Shown: positions 44,186 to 53,987 of the stretch, in pieces
Numbering within the stretch: the first letter of the stretch is position 1
Layout of the letters: each line of letters starts with the position of its first letter
Assembly: GCA_016271365.2 (NCBI GenBank)
Contig: CM057449.1
Location: 1,561,118,501 to 1,561,182,500 of the forward strand
Direction: 5' to 3'
Length of the DNA: 64,000 nucleotides
Source: Neoceratodus forsteri
Taxonomy: Eukaryota > Chordata > Ceratodontiformes > Ceratodontidae
Notes under the pieces: generated by a model
Told to the model about the DNA's origin: nothing
What the model saw: only the letters and a program-made list of their open reading frames with translations
The model's database searches: none
Position numbers and translations under genes: made by a program

Positions 44186-44771
44186 TTTGTACTGTATCAA
44201 CAAACAAGGAGGCACTCACTCCTACCCTCTTTGCAGGGAGGCAAAGAGGGTGTGGGTGTGGGATTGGGTATTACAGCATGGCGCAGAGATTACTGCAGTG
44301 CATGTTCCCGGGGTGGACAACACCATCGTAGATTGCCTGAGCCGGTTGCAGGCCAAGGCTCGTAAATGGGAACTGCTGCAAGTAGTAGTAGAGGATCTGT
44401 TCCGCAGATGGGGGACACCAGATTTAGACCTATTCGGGTCCCCATCCAACGCAAAACTGACCAATTTCTGCTCGCTAGATCCAGGGCCTGGTGTTTCCTG
44501 GCGAGACATGTTGTCCCTCTCCTGGACAGGCAGGTTCCTCTACGTTTTCCCACCCTTCCCTTTGATACAGAGGGTTCTACTGAAGCTCCAAAAGGAGGGA
44601 GCACCAGTGATCCTAGTGGTTCCCTTTTGGCCTAGGCAAATTTGGTTCCCACTCCTGCACCAACTGGCCCAGGAACCACCATTTGCTTTGCTGGTCAGCT
44701 CACACCTGTTGTCCCAGGAAGCTGGCTCCCTGGTCCACCCGAACCTCAGGTCACTGAACCTGCACCCCTAG
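44186..44771 (+). pseudogene. DIRS-E RNase H, second segment and tail
   Basis: The frame resumes right after DIRS-F with INKQGGTHSYPLCREAKR, WDWVLQHGAEITAVHVPG, DNTIVDCLSRLQAKARKWE (the last Asp present) and DLDLFGSPSNAKLTNFCSLD, then FPPFPLIQRVLLKLQKEGAP and WPRQIWFPLLHQL. The run 44187-44771 is open for 194 codons. Confidence 0.85.
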
Positions 44772-45820
44772 CTCCCAAGGACATAGCAGTCCTTAGACAC
44801 GGGGTTTCGCAGGACGTGGCGGACATTTTAGTAGCGGCAAGAAGACTCTCCACTCATGCCACTACATCATGAAATGGCGCCGGTTTTGGCTTTGGGCTCA
44901 GGCCCGCAGCTTAGCCCCACTTGACTGCCCTGAGAAGTCGGTGCTGGACTACCTCCTATCCCTTTATGAATCAGGGCTAGCCTATTCCTTCATAAAGATA
45001 CACCTCTGTGCCATTTTGGCATACCATTCCCCGGTAGGACAGAGATCACAAGCGCAGCAAGACTCCTCCCACGCTTTCCTGAGTGGCATCCTCCATTTGA
45101 GACCTCCTATCAAGGATCGGATTCCCCCCCCCCTTTGGGATCTTCTTTTTGTCCTAGAGCAGCTCAAGCTGCCCCCGTTTGAACCAGCCTTGGATTACGA
45201 GCTGCGTCTTCTCTCTTGGAAGACACTATTTTTAGTTGCGGTTATTTCTGCTAGAAGAGTTTCTGAGCTTCATGCACTCATGTGTAAAGAACCTTACTTG
45301 TTTTTTCACAAGGACAGAGTGTCCTTAAGGACAAATCCTAAGTTCCTTCCCAAGGTGGTCTCAACCTTAACTCTCAATCAAGATATTGACCTTCCGGTAT
45401 ACTATCCCAACCACTCTAACAGAGGGGAAGCTCTCTTGCACACATTAGATGTGCATAGGATCTTCAGGTACTATCTAACCAGAACCAAATTCTATTGCCG
45501 GTCAGATCAGCTTTTCCTTTCGTTTGCTCACAGGATGCAAAGAGCACCTGTATCGAAGCAAACTCTCCAAGTGGCTGGTTAAGTGCATTACGTTATGTTA
45601 CCAAAAGTGCAGCAAACCTTTAACGGGCTCGGTGAAGGGACATTCCACGAGAGGGTTGGCTACCTCTTTCGCAGCGCTTAAGAATGTCTCCACATCATCC
45701 ATTTGTGCAGCCGCTACTTGGAGCACTGTATGTACCTTTATCAGGCATTACAGTCTGGATATTGCTTCTAGGCGTAGAACTGGTTTCAGCCTTGCAGTCC
45801 TTCAAGGACTTTTGTCCTAG
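44772..45820 (+). pseudogene. DIRS-E tyrosine recombinase, one frameshift from open
   Basis: The N-terminal core-binding region starts with VLRHGVSQDVADILVAARRL (44790-44850) and then, after an in-frame TGA at 44870, KWRRFWLWAQARSLAP. The piece 44869-45582 (237 aa, open) has KTLFLVAVISARRVSELHAL (the first Arg), EPYLFFHKDRVSLRTNPKF and LPVYYPNHSNRGEALLHTLD. A shift at about 45535-45580 moves to the frame of 45524-45820, with GHSTRGLATSFAA (HxxR) and FIRHYSLDIASRR (the nucleophilic Tyr). The stop is at 45820. This is the most complete recombinase in the window. Confidence 0.9.
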
Positions 45821-45897
45821 ATACGGTTCACTTTGGAATCTCTCCTGTCCTCCTCCCGATCAGGGTATTTTGTTCCCTTACTGCTTGGGAATCAGTC

Positions 45898-46349
45898 CTT
45901 ATGGTGTAACCTGCTGCAAGAGCTGTTTTTGGTAAGATAGTACAGTTACGTAAGAACTTACCGTAACAGTAGATCTTCGAGAACAGCTCTTGCAGCAGGT
46001 AGTTTCCCTCCCACCTTCCCCTCAGGAGGTTTGGTCTTCAGACTTGTCGTCTCGGACGCAATCAGCTTATTCTTTTCATGGGTCTTCCTTTGGAAGCGGA
46101 TCCTCGGTCTCCCCTTCAGTAGTCACCTTTATGCCGGGAGAACGGAGGAATGCTGGGGGAACGCCCCTTTTGTATGATGCTGGATGTCAGTGGTGTGCCG
46201 ACGTCAAGGGCGGTCCCCCGCTGGACATTACTAGCTAGAATTTTTCATGGGGTCCTGGCACCTGCCAGCTTCAGTCCTTGTGGTGTAACCTGCTGCAAGA
46301 GCTGTTCTCGAAGATCTGCTGTTACGGTAAGTTATTACATAACTGTACT
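45898..46349 (+). repeat. DIRS-E ICR and right terminal arm
   Basis: The ICR arms are TGTAACCTGCTGCAAGAGC (45905-45923) and the inverted GCTCTTGCAGCAGG (45985-45998). They surround TAAGATAGTACAGTTACG...CGTAACAGTAGATC, the reverse complement of the joined right and left ends. The arm then runs to the true terminus (TGTAACCTGCTGCAAGAGC at 46286-46304), the palindrome at 46321-46343 and the end at 46349. Confidence 0.83.
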
Positions 46350-46930
46350 TTCTGCTCCCTGGATCTCCTGGATGCCTTCTTCCACATCCCCATCCGGTGA
46401 TTCTGCTTGGATGGGATCCTGTACAAGTTCCAGGCTATGTCATTTGTCCTTTCCTTGGCCTTCAGAGTCTTCACCAAGTGCATTGCAGTGGTGGAAGCCT
46501 TCCTGAGGTGCTGAGGTGTCCGGGTGTACCCATACTGGATAACTGATTGATCCCTGGTTCCTCCAGAATGGCGATAGAGTTGTCCAAATATCTGGCCCTT
46601 CAGACCTGCTTGGCCTTGGGCATCTTTGTTAAAAAGGCCAAATTGGAACTCCCTCCCTCCCAGGTCATCAGTTTCATTGGGGTGGAGTTAGACTCTATTC
46701 GGGCCAAGGCCCAACTCCCGGCGGATTGGGCGGAAGACCTTACCTCTTTTGTCCGATCATTTCAGGTTGGGCAATCGTGTCCTGCCTGGGACTTCCTACA
46801 TCTGCTGGGGTACATGGCATCTTGCACCAGCGTGGTCCGGTGGGCCCGCTGAAGGATGCTCCCCTGCTGTGGGGGTTAGCCCGACATTCATCTCAGCACC
46901 TCAGTCCTCTTGATCAGCCGGTCAGAGTGA
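46350..46930 (+). pseudogene. DIRS-D RT, second segment
   Basis: The frame resumes at 46350 with FCSLDLLDAFFHIPIR (motif A), then MSFVLSLAFRVFTKCIAVVE (motif B, degraded). The catalytic box is lost to a deletion (YPYWIT for YPYLDDWL). The piece 46547-46852 has VKKAKLELPPSQVISFIGVE and SFVRSFQVGQSCPAW. It is inactive. Confidence 0.82.
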
Positions 46931-46939
46931 CTCAGTTGA

Positions 46940-47800
46940 TGTGAGACACCATCCAGTGGTGGCTAGTGCCAGAACATTTACAGGAAGGAGTCCTGCTCCT
47001 CCACCCAGAGCAGATGGTCACTTTCATGGACGATGCCTCTACTGGGTTGGGGAGCCCCCCTAAGGGATCACAGAGTCCACGGTTTCTGGACCCCCTCAGA
47101 GTCCCAATGTCACATCAACTTGTTGGATCTCTGGCAGTCCGCCTAGCACTGATGGCCTTCACGCTGGATGTTTGGGGTCAAGTCGTCCAGCTCCAGAAGG
47201 AGAACACGATGACCATGTACTACGTCAACAAGCAGGGTGCGACACATTCCCTCCTGTTGTGCTGAGAAGCTCTCTGCATCTGGACTCCTGTTCACAGCCT
47301 GTGGCCGCCAACTTTCTGGTGATTTATGTGACTGGCAAGTCCAGCCTGCTGGCGGATACCCTCAGCTGACTGGGCAAGGCATCCCATGAGTGTTCCATTC
47401 GCCAGGAGGTAGTCGATCACCTGTTCTCCCAGTGGGGCACCCCCAGATCGATCTGTTTGCCTCTCGGGAAAACGTAACGCTGAGGCTGTTTTGTTCCCAC
47501 CCACCCTCAGTGCAGGGCGCTGCTGGGGGATGCCTTCTCGAGGCTGTGGACCCCGGGCCTCATGTGTGCCTTCCCTCCCTTCCCCGATCCACAAGGTGCT
47601 GATCAGGGTGCAGAGAGACAAGACTTGGAAGATCTTGGTGGCTCCGGACTGGTTATACCAGTTCTGGTACCCTGATCTCCTCAGCCTAAGCCGCAGGCCT
47701 CCGTGGTATATGCCCCTTCACCCGGACCTGCTTTCGTGCTCTCAGGGGAGGGTCCTCCACCCGGAGCTTCAGTCTCTGCACTTGATGGCCTGGTTCCTGA
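46940..47800 (+). pseudogene. DIRS-D RNase H and tail
   Basis: MDDASTGLG (47025-47050) holds the first Asp block. KENTMTMYYVNKQGATHS has Glu-Asn in place of the TDN. NFLVIYVTGKSSLLADTLS (47310-47368) holds the last Asp. The tail with IDLFASRENV, FPSPIHKVLIRVQRDKTWKI and HLMAWFLSG lies at 47450-47810. Stops occur in the middle. It is older-looking than DIRS-F, in agreement with the nesting order. Confidence 0.8.
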
Positions 47801-47810
47801 GCGGCTTGAT

Positions 47811-48813
47811 TTCCAGGCTTTGGGTCTCTCCGACGAGGTCCTCCATGTCATTGAGCCTCTCTGAAGCAGTCGACTTGCCAGTGCTACACCTTCAAACGGA
47901 AGAGGTTTTCCATTTGGTGCCAGGGCAAAGAGCTAGACCCCTTGTCTTGCCTGGTGGTGAGCATTCTGGATTACCTGTGGTCCCTCTCCCAGTTGGGCCT
48001 CTGGTCGACAACCCTCAAGGTGCACTATGCTGCCCACTCTACATACCGGACACGACACGGGTGCAGGAGCTTTTTTAAAGGCCTTGACCACTTGTCCCCG
48101 CTTGTGCGTGAGTCACCACCACATTGGGACTTGTTGCTGGTTTTGGCGATGCTCATGGGCAAGCCATTTGAACCGATGCACAGGTGTGACATCTCTCACC
48201 TGTTGTAGAAGACCGCCTTCTTGGTGGTTAGCCCCTCTGCCAGAAGGATTGGTGAGCTCCAGGTGTTTTCACTGGAGTCTCCTTATCTGGTCTTCCACAA
48301 GGACCAGGTTGTGCTCCGCCCCAACTTGAAGTTCCTCCCGAAGGTTGTTTTGGAGTTTGACCTTAACCAGGTGATTAACCTCCCAGTATACTTTACCAGC
48401 CCAGTCTCAGAGGCTGAGCACAGGTTCCACTCATTGGACCTGAGGCGCACACTCGCCTATTACCAGGAGCGTAAGGCTGGAGTTCGGGGAGAGGTTTGTC
48501 AGCAATTTGTTTTGTATGCTGAAGTCGCACCTGGTACACTGGCAACTAAGTGAACGATTGGCAGGTGGATAGTCTCCTGCATCAACCTGTGCTGCAGGTT
48601 GGTAGGGAACCTCCCACAGGGCTTGGGGCTCATTCCACCAGACATAGCGTTGCCTTGTTGGCTGCTTCCAGGGCTGTCCCTATCCAGAAGATCTGCAGAG
48701 CTGCTACCTGGAAGTCTACACACACCTTCATCTCCCACTACCACATCGACCTTGAGTCATGCTGGGATGCTGGATTTGTGGCCTTGGTTCTCCAGTCTCT
48801 GTTCCCTAAATAG
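47811..48813 (+). pseudogene. DIRS-D tyrosine recombinase
   Basis: A core-binding trace ([32 protein letters not shown], 47820-48030) is followed by HWDLLLVLAMLMGKPFEPMH and KTAFLVVSPSARRIGEL (first Arg, 48210-48255). SPYLVFHKDQVVLRPNLKFL runs on to an in-frame stop at 48552. GAHSTRHSVALLAASRAVPI (HxxR) and TFISHYHIDLESCWDAGF (Tyr) are at 48625-48775. All catalytic residues are readable across a few stops and shifts. Confidence 0.85.
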
Positions 48814-48854
48814 GGGATGTGCATCTTGCCCACTCCTCCCTGAGAACTGCTGGG

Positions 48855-49182
48855 AGTCTACCAGAAGTGTGGATGGTACACCATATCCACATTCCTAGAA
48901 ATGAGGGTTACTCACCTGTAATCATAGTTCTAGGAGTGGTATATGGTGTACTTTCACGCAACCCTCCTGACCTCCCCTGGCAAGTGGCACATCTGTCTTG
49001 CTTCCAGCAGGCAGGATCTGATGTCACGGGGTGGTGCTGAAGAGGATACCACCCAAGTGGGTGGGAGGAGCCAGCTTGAAGATCTTCTGGCCAGCTATTA
49101 AGGAAAAAGGATTCTGCCAGAAGTGTGGACGTACACCATATACCACTCCAAGAACTATGGTTACAGGTGAGTAACCCTCATT
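48855..49182 (+). repeat. DIRS-D ICR and right terminal arm
   Basis: Arms GTGTGGATGGTACACCATAT (48868-48887) and the inverted ATATGGTGTAC (48942-48952) bracket the complement of the joined ends. The true right terminus carries GTGTGGACGTACACCATATA (49123-49142), then the palindrome GGTTACAGGTGAGTAACC (49159-49176) and the end at 49182. Confidence 0.8.
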
Positions 49183-49260
49183 TCCTACACCTCAGCTAAG
49201 GCAGGAAAGAGGGAGATGGGCCGGTATTTACCTGGTGAAGAAGAGCCACCCCCTTTGTGG
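49183..49260 (-). pseudogene. LINE-F RT, segment 1 (most upstream)
   Basis: Minus-strand translation gives SSPGKYRPISLFPALAEV, the conserved NYRPISLLPxLxKVxE block of LINE RTs. It runs into DIRS-D at 49182 and continues as EKLVLSQL on the far side at 26756. The 5' extent beyond about 49290 is unclear. Confidence 0.7.
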
Positions 49261-49929
49261 AGGGGAGGACTTCAGCCTGCTTCCAGGACTTGGGGGATGG
49301 AGCCGAGTTAGAAAGATTGAAATTACAACTTCTGAAAACTTGTGACAGCAACCCAGGAGGTGTACAAAAGTCCTTAGTTTTTCTCCCAAAACAACTGTTT
49401 GTTTGTTTTTGGTTGTTTTTTTTGTTTTGCCTTTTTATGGTTAAATTTTCTCTTTTTTTCTTGTTTTACCATATCTCCCAACTCCTTCACAGCATCTTTC
49501 CATCTTGCTTCATTAAAATTACTCCTTACAGCTGTGTCATCTCACTGCCCACATTTACGACCACTGTGAGTCCCCTCTCCCCCATTGGTAGGCCTGGCTC
49601 ACAGAGGGAACATAATACAGTGAAGGGTGGTCAGGGAGTAACCATGCAGCAGACAGCACATTATTTAGGCTTGTGACTGGACATTGGCTACTTCCATAAT
49701 TGCTAGTGATCTACCCTGCTGTGTGATAAAGGAGCGGGGGCTGAAGAGTGAAGAGGTTGTTACATGGTGTACTTTCAGCATTGCATCCCTCTTCAGGTAA
49801 GCATGTACTTTGGGGACTGTGCTAAGCATACCTGCTGGCCCAACTGGGTCTCAGACATGGAACGCCAGCCCAGGTCTTCCACACGAAGACTGACATGCCT
49901 TCACTGTGCTGGCTGGCAAAGCCATTGCT
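49261..49929. other. Noncoding, T-rich tracts
   Basis: I see no supported coding region. The stretch 49385-49480 is T-rich with GTTTG repeats. The 139-aa frame at 49257-49676 is composed largely of low-complexity Phe/Leu translation of T-rich sequence and has no domain. Confidence 0.4.
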
Positions 49930-50016
49930 TAACGTACTAATTGCCAGCAGATTAGGCCTTACGGTCTATCGAGTCTGCTTGAACCTCAGATCCCTAGTTG
50001 GGTACCGAGGCCCTCC
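49930..50016 (-). mobile_element. 87-bp 3'-end fragment of the LINE-A/B family
   Basis: TAACGTACTAATTGCCAGC... to GAGGCCCTCC differs from 995-1081 of LINE-A at about five positions. It is only the 3' UTR, with no coding sequence, so it is an extreme 5' truncation or a SINE-like derivative. Confidence 0.85.
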
Positions 50017-52400
50017 TGCTTGTATTTTGATGATGTGATGCTTTTGTCCTACTAATAGTTTTGGTCTGTTTTTGTGATATTCCATCTATTCTAGTGACAC
50101 CAAGTAATGCTCAGCATTTAACATTTTTACCTTTTAGTGATGTAATGCTTTTGTCTTGTTTAAATCTTTTGTCCCACTTCAGTAGTCTTGCACGTGTTGG
50201 CATCCGGAGTTCTACTTTTGTTCTTTGCCAAAGTGTGTTACTACGTGTTTGCATCCTGTGTGTGAGTGCTGCGACCATGCGTATGTGCTGCAGTTTGCAC
50301 ATTATTCTCTGTTAGAGGGTTGTAATTCCTACCATGGTCAGGGAGGACCATCCAGTGCCTCTCCGTGACAGATCCTGTGGCTTTCACTCTGTAAAGGATC
50401 AAACCATGCTGCACATTGGCAACTCCTGTAGCTTTCCATTTCATAAACATCTGACTGTGTTAATATTATTTATAGATTATCTTTAATTGACCAGGTGAGT
50501 ATGCTAGACACCAAGTGGGATTGTTTTCACGTACAACCCAGGAGGTTATATGAGAGGTAATACAATACAGTGAATGGAACAGTATAAACCATCAGCAATA
50601 TGAATACAGAAACAGTGAAAGAAAAACCTAACAACCATGAGAATAGTGCTTTTGCCATACTTTTTATTGCTGTTATAGCGTTACCCTATTTGTTTTGATG
50701 TGATTACATAACTGTTTCTTCCTTTTCTAATGTATGCATTTGTTTCTCCTTGTTTGAGATATTAACATTCTGTTTTGTCTGTTTATTGGTGATAGCTGTG
50801 TTGCTTTGCTTTAATTAATTGATATAATTTGTCTACCATCTTTATTTATTTTGTTTTGGAACTTTTCATGACACACAAAACCTTTTTTCTGCTCATCATT
50901 TTTCTCTGTTTGTAGTTCTTTGTGCTTGAATCAAATTTTAGGATAACCTGTGTCAGATTTAAGGGTGGTTTAAAATGAAAATAGGGTTGGAACAATTTCC
51001 AGATCTGCCTCACAAGGTCTGTTTCCTCTGGCGAGTTCCTAGCAGCAGGGGTTTTAAGGGAATTCAACTTCCTGCAAATTAATGTCTCCTATCATGAAAA
51101 TTCAGGATTCTTTTTTTTATATATCTTGAAAAGTAATACAGTGAGTGTGAGTATTATTTCTTGCCAGCGGGTAGAAGATGAATGATTTTGTCACAGTTTT
51201 ACTGCTTGATGAGCAGTGTCCTGAGGGTCAAGCTTAAGTCTGTGTCACTACGCTGCTCATTACTCTTGAGCTAAATAAGGACTGATTGGATCTAAATTGC
51301 CTGGCACATAGGCCACAGATGAGCTCAGCGAGTAGGGGATGACCTGCTATTCAGGCTGGGAGTAACCCCGGCGTGCGAATGCTGCATTAGCACACCACAG
51401 GAGAATGAGAGGCTACCGACACTGCCAGCAAAAGAAATCGAAACGTAAAAACCCTTTGATGCTGCGATATTAGAATTTGAAATGTAGGAAGTGACAGGTT
51501 GATGGTGCTTATCAGCTTTGGCTGGATTAGAGAACAGTGTCATCTGGCTTGTATAATGACAGCAGGATGAAGCTGGCTGCTAACGGCTTGGTGCTGAGGA
51601 ACAACTTCCATCAGCCACTGCTGCCTCCTACTGGCAGCTTGCATACACATCGCTTGTAATAATTGAACATAAGACAGACAATGATGCTCCACTCAAACAT
51701 ACGTGTCATGGGAAAGATTAGATTTGCCTTGTTTTGTAATAAAAGCCACAGTGAAAGCCTGAACTCCAGACTGTATTAAAGAAGTAAATACCTGACAAGA
51801 AGAAAAGAACCTGGAATACTAAGCAGTGTAAGATGCATTTTCAGAATGGGGGGAGGGGTATTGATGGTACCAAAGCCCTATGACATGCAAGCGCTGTTAC
51901 AGCTAATGCAGTAGAGAAACTGTAGGCTTTGAAAGAAAGGGAAGGTTACTAAACAAGTGACAGTTGTTAACCCTATCAGTGTGAGTAAAGGGTCCAGTTT
52001 TTATGTTAAACCGCTTTCCCTTTTGGGCTACATGCTGCTGTATTTTTCAGTATGATTTGAAACTTAGTAATTGCTTAGGAAGTGAACATTTTAACCTAGT
52101 TCATGCAAAAGAATGATGACTGCACATTTCAGACCCTGTGGTGTGCCTCTCTTGCTTGCACCCATAGCTTCTAAAAATAGCATCAGGCATGAGAGAAGCT
52201 GAACTTCGCAGGGATAGTAGTAGTTTATTAAAATTCCCAGAAAACACCATTGAACTATGATTCATTTACAGCAACATCGTAGAGAAGCCAGTTCATGCAA
52301 CATATGAACTGCATGGAAAACTGACAACAATCTGGGACATTGATTTTAAAATAAAAGTAATAAACAAGTTGAAAATATCTTAAAAAATATGTAAAACCGC
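50017..52400. other. Unique noncoding DNA
   Basis: No element or gene is recognised. Base composition is AT-rich and complexity is high, unlike the GC-rich element zones. Positions 51190-51680 are distinctive for having no repeat-like or decayed-coding character and are proposed below as a conserved noncoding candidate. Confidence 0.4.
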
Positions 52401-52530
52401 TGGCCCAGCGTCAGCACAGTGGTAGTGTTACCACTTGTGATGCTAGTGAGCTGTGTTCAGGAATGACCCAAAGTATCGTGAGCTGGCTGGGGGGAAGAGG
52501 AGGAGTCAGCATCCCAGAAGATCATTAGTG
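52401..52530 (+). mobile_element. tRNA-derived SINE, copy 1 (head only)
   Basis: GGCCCAGCGTCAGCACAGTG with GTAGTGTTACCACTTGTGAT, then GTGTTCAGGAATGACCC, then GAGCTGGCTGGGGGGAAGAG. The order of head, B-box-like segment and GGCTGGGGG block matches the minus-strand SINE at 53502-53979. Confidence 0.5.
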
Positions 52531-53049
52531 CATCTTGACTGAGAGTGATGCCTCGGAGATAGAACCTATGCAGGTTGTAGAATTTTGGAATGTAGGTTCA
52601 AACTCTGCATCCACACTCTACTCTGGCCATTGCTCAGATCTGTTTCCAAGCCAGAGTGGAGCAGTGACTAGTGTGACTAGCGAAAAGGCCACCAGAAACA
52701 TTTTACAGAATTTTTAAAGCACCAAACAAATTGAAACAGACTTGTGAAATGTTACCATATAAACAATAACAACAATCTTGCAGTTCTGGAAGTGCAGTAG
52801 TAGTGCTCAAGCAATCTCAGTGAAATAGGAACTGAGCCTTGTGCAAGTCTATGTCAGGATCTGGAAGGGGAGGCAGGGTTAGGGTGTGTACACATAGTCA
52901 GTAATCCATTGTGAAGAAACAACACATTACTATGAGGAGTAATTTTTTTCTTCTAACTCCAGAAATCACTTACATAGTGTGTACAGTTTATGCAGACTCA
53001 GTAGCAGTACTTTAGGAGAATGGGTCCAGAGCCTAGTTAGGAAAAAGGT

Positions 53050-53493
53050 TCTGCAAGACAGTAGTTCCAAAGCTGGTATTCTATCTGGTTTGTATATCCA
53101 GGAGGCAGTGGTTCTTTGTGAAGGTGTGTACTAGGTAGCTGCTTTGCAAATGTCTTAACAATGGGATGCCCCTTGAAGATGCCTCGGAGGCAGAGGCACC
53201 CCTTGAGAAGTGTGCCCGTAAGCCTGTTGGTAGCCTTTTTCCAACTTTTTCATAGCAGATCTGAATGCAAGAGACTATTCAGCTAGAGACAGAGCTCTCT
53301 TAAGCTGGTGTGCCTTTGCCAGCCTCACTATAGGTAACAAAATCTGGGTACTGTGTGACCTGACATTTTTTGTTTGATCCTTGTAAACAGTCCAAACTCA
53401 CTTTAAATCTAGGCTGTGCAACATTTCCACACCTGGAGCGGAATGCTCTGGATAGAGTACGGGGAGGGTCACTGACTGATTATGGTGGAATTC
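53050..53493 (-). pseudogene. DIRS-G tyrosine recombinase, C-terminal segment
   Basis: Minus-strand reading: NQSVTLPVLYPEHSAPGVEM, LHSLDLK, then SWIVSCIQICYEKVGKRLPT, GLRAHFSRGASASEASSRGI (the HxxR box) and HTFTKN...LDIQ. The nucleophile position reads His-Cys rather than Tyr, so the copy is dead. Homology with DIRS-E residues around LPVYYPNHSNRGEALLH is direct. Confidence 0.75.
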
Positions 53494-53501
53494 AGATACA
53501 A

Positions 53502-53979
53502 TCTTTCTTTTTCTTTTCTAAAAACGTTTTTTATCTCCCACTTCCGGCGGGGCTTAGAGGCGGTCATATCGAACATCTGTGCTCCGTCTCCCCCTCCACC
53601 TGGCAGGGATCATGTTGTGTGATGGGGGGGAGCCTTTTTTTTTCTTAGAAAAATTCTGTTGCTCCCCCCGAATCCCCACCCCTGAGGGTGTCAGCACGGA
53701 CATCAGTCCAGGCTGTAGGCATGCTGGCACACGTCTCAGCTAAGCACCTAATGACATCCTCCTCTCCCCACACTTAAGTCCCATGCTGCAGCCTGTGCAC
53801 CCACAGGTGATGGTAACAGGGTGATGTGACAGCCCTCCCCCCTTGGAGGAAGAGAGTGTCCCATTGGGCCACTCGGCCCTCCTCCCCACAGCCAGCCCCC
53901 AATGACCCAGGCTCATTTCTAAACCCAGGTCGCCAGTGTCGTGGGTATTAGCGCTGCCGCTGCATTGATGGGCTAGCAA
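53502..53979 (-). mobile_element. tRNA-derived SINE, copy 2, with 8-bp target-site duplication
   Basis: The element is flanked by AGATACAA at 53494-53501 and 53980-53987. On the minus strand it begins TAGCCCATCAATGCAGCGGC, with CAGCGCTAATACCC and GACCTGGGTTTAGAAATGA (a B-box-like trace), then GGGGGCTGGCTGTGGGGAGG, and ends in an A-rich tail (AAAAGAAAAAGAAA). It is about 478 bp long and sits inside the DIRS-G recombinase, whose frame continues on both sides. Confidence 0.8.
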
Positions 53980-53987
53980 AGATACAA

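Larger units (their letters stand above)
33344..46349 (+). mobile_element. DIRS-E: DIRS-like element, family 1, complete but split by DIRS-F
   Basis: The left end is ATCTTACTTCGAGAAACAG at 33344 and the right end …ACTGTACT at 46349. Both are confirmed by the ICR core (45920-45975), which is the reverse complement of right end plus left end. It has a left arm, gag, RT, RNase H, recombinase, ICR and right arm. Its own sequence is about 5.9 kb; DIRS-F occupies 37091-44185 within RNase H. The flanks (GTGTGG at 33338-33343 and TTCTGCTCC at 46350-46358) join to restore the RT reading frame of DIRS-D without duplication. Confidence 0.9.
26757..49182 (+). mobile_element. DIRS-D: DIRS-like element, family 2, expanded to 22 kb by nested insertions
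   Basis: The left end TCTAGGGACATGGATATGG is at 26757. The right end GGTTACAGGTGAGTAACC...CATT finishes at 49182. The ends were fixed with the ICR at 48860-48975, whose reverse complement contains the joined ends. Gag, RT, RNase H and recombinase are all represented. LINE-E (27890-31462) lies in gag, and DIRS-E (33344-46349) splits the RT palm between W and FCSLD. Own sequence totals about 5.8 kb, normal for DIRS. Outside it lies LINE-F on the minus strand, whose frame is restored across the insertion. Confidence 0.87.

Noticed and set aside
26757..49182. The region as one giant novel element with many domains
   Set aside because: The repeated domain sets belong to separate copies. Each junction matches a known terminus and the interrupted frames resume, so nesting explains everything.
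49257..49676. 139-aa plus-strand open frame
   Set aside because: The translation is dominated by Phe and Leu from T-rich DNA, and no homologous motif is visible.
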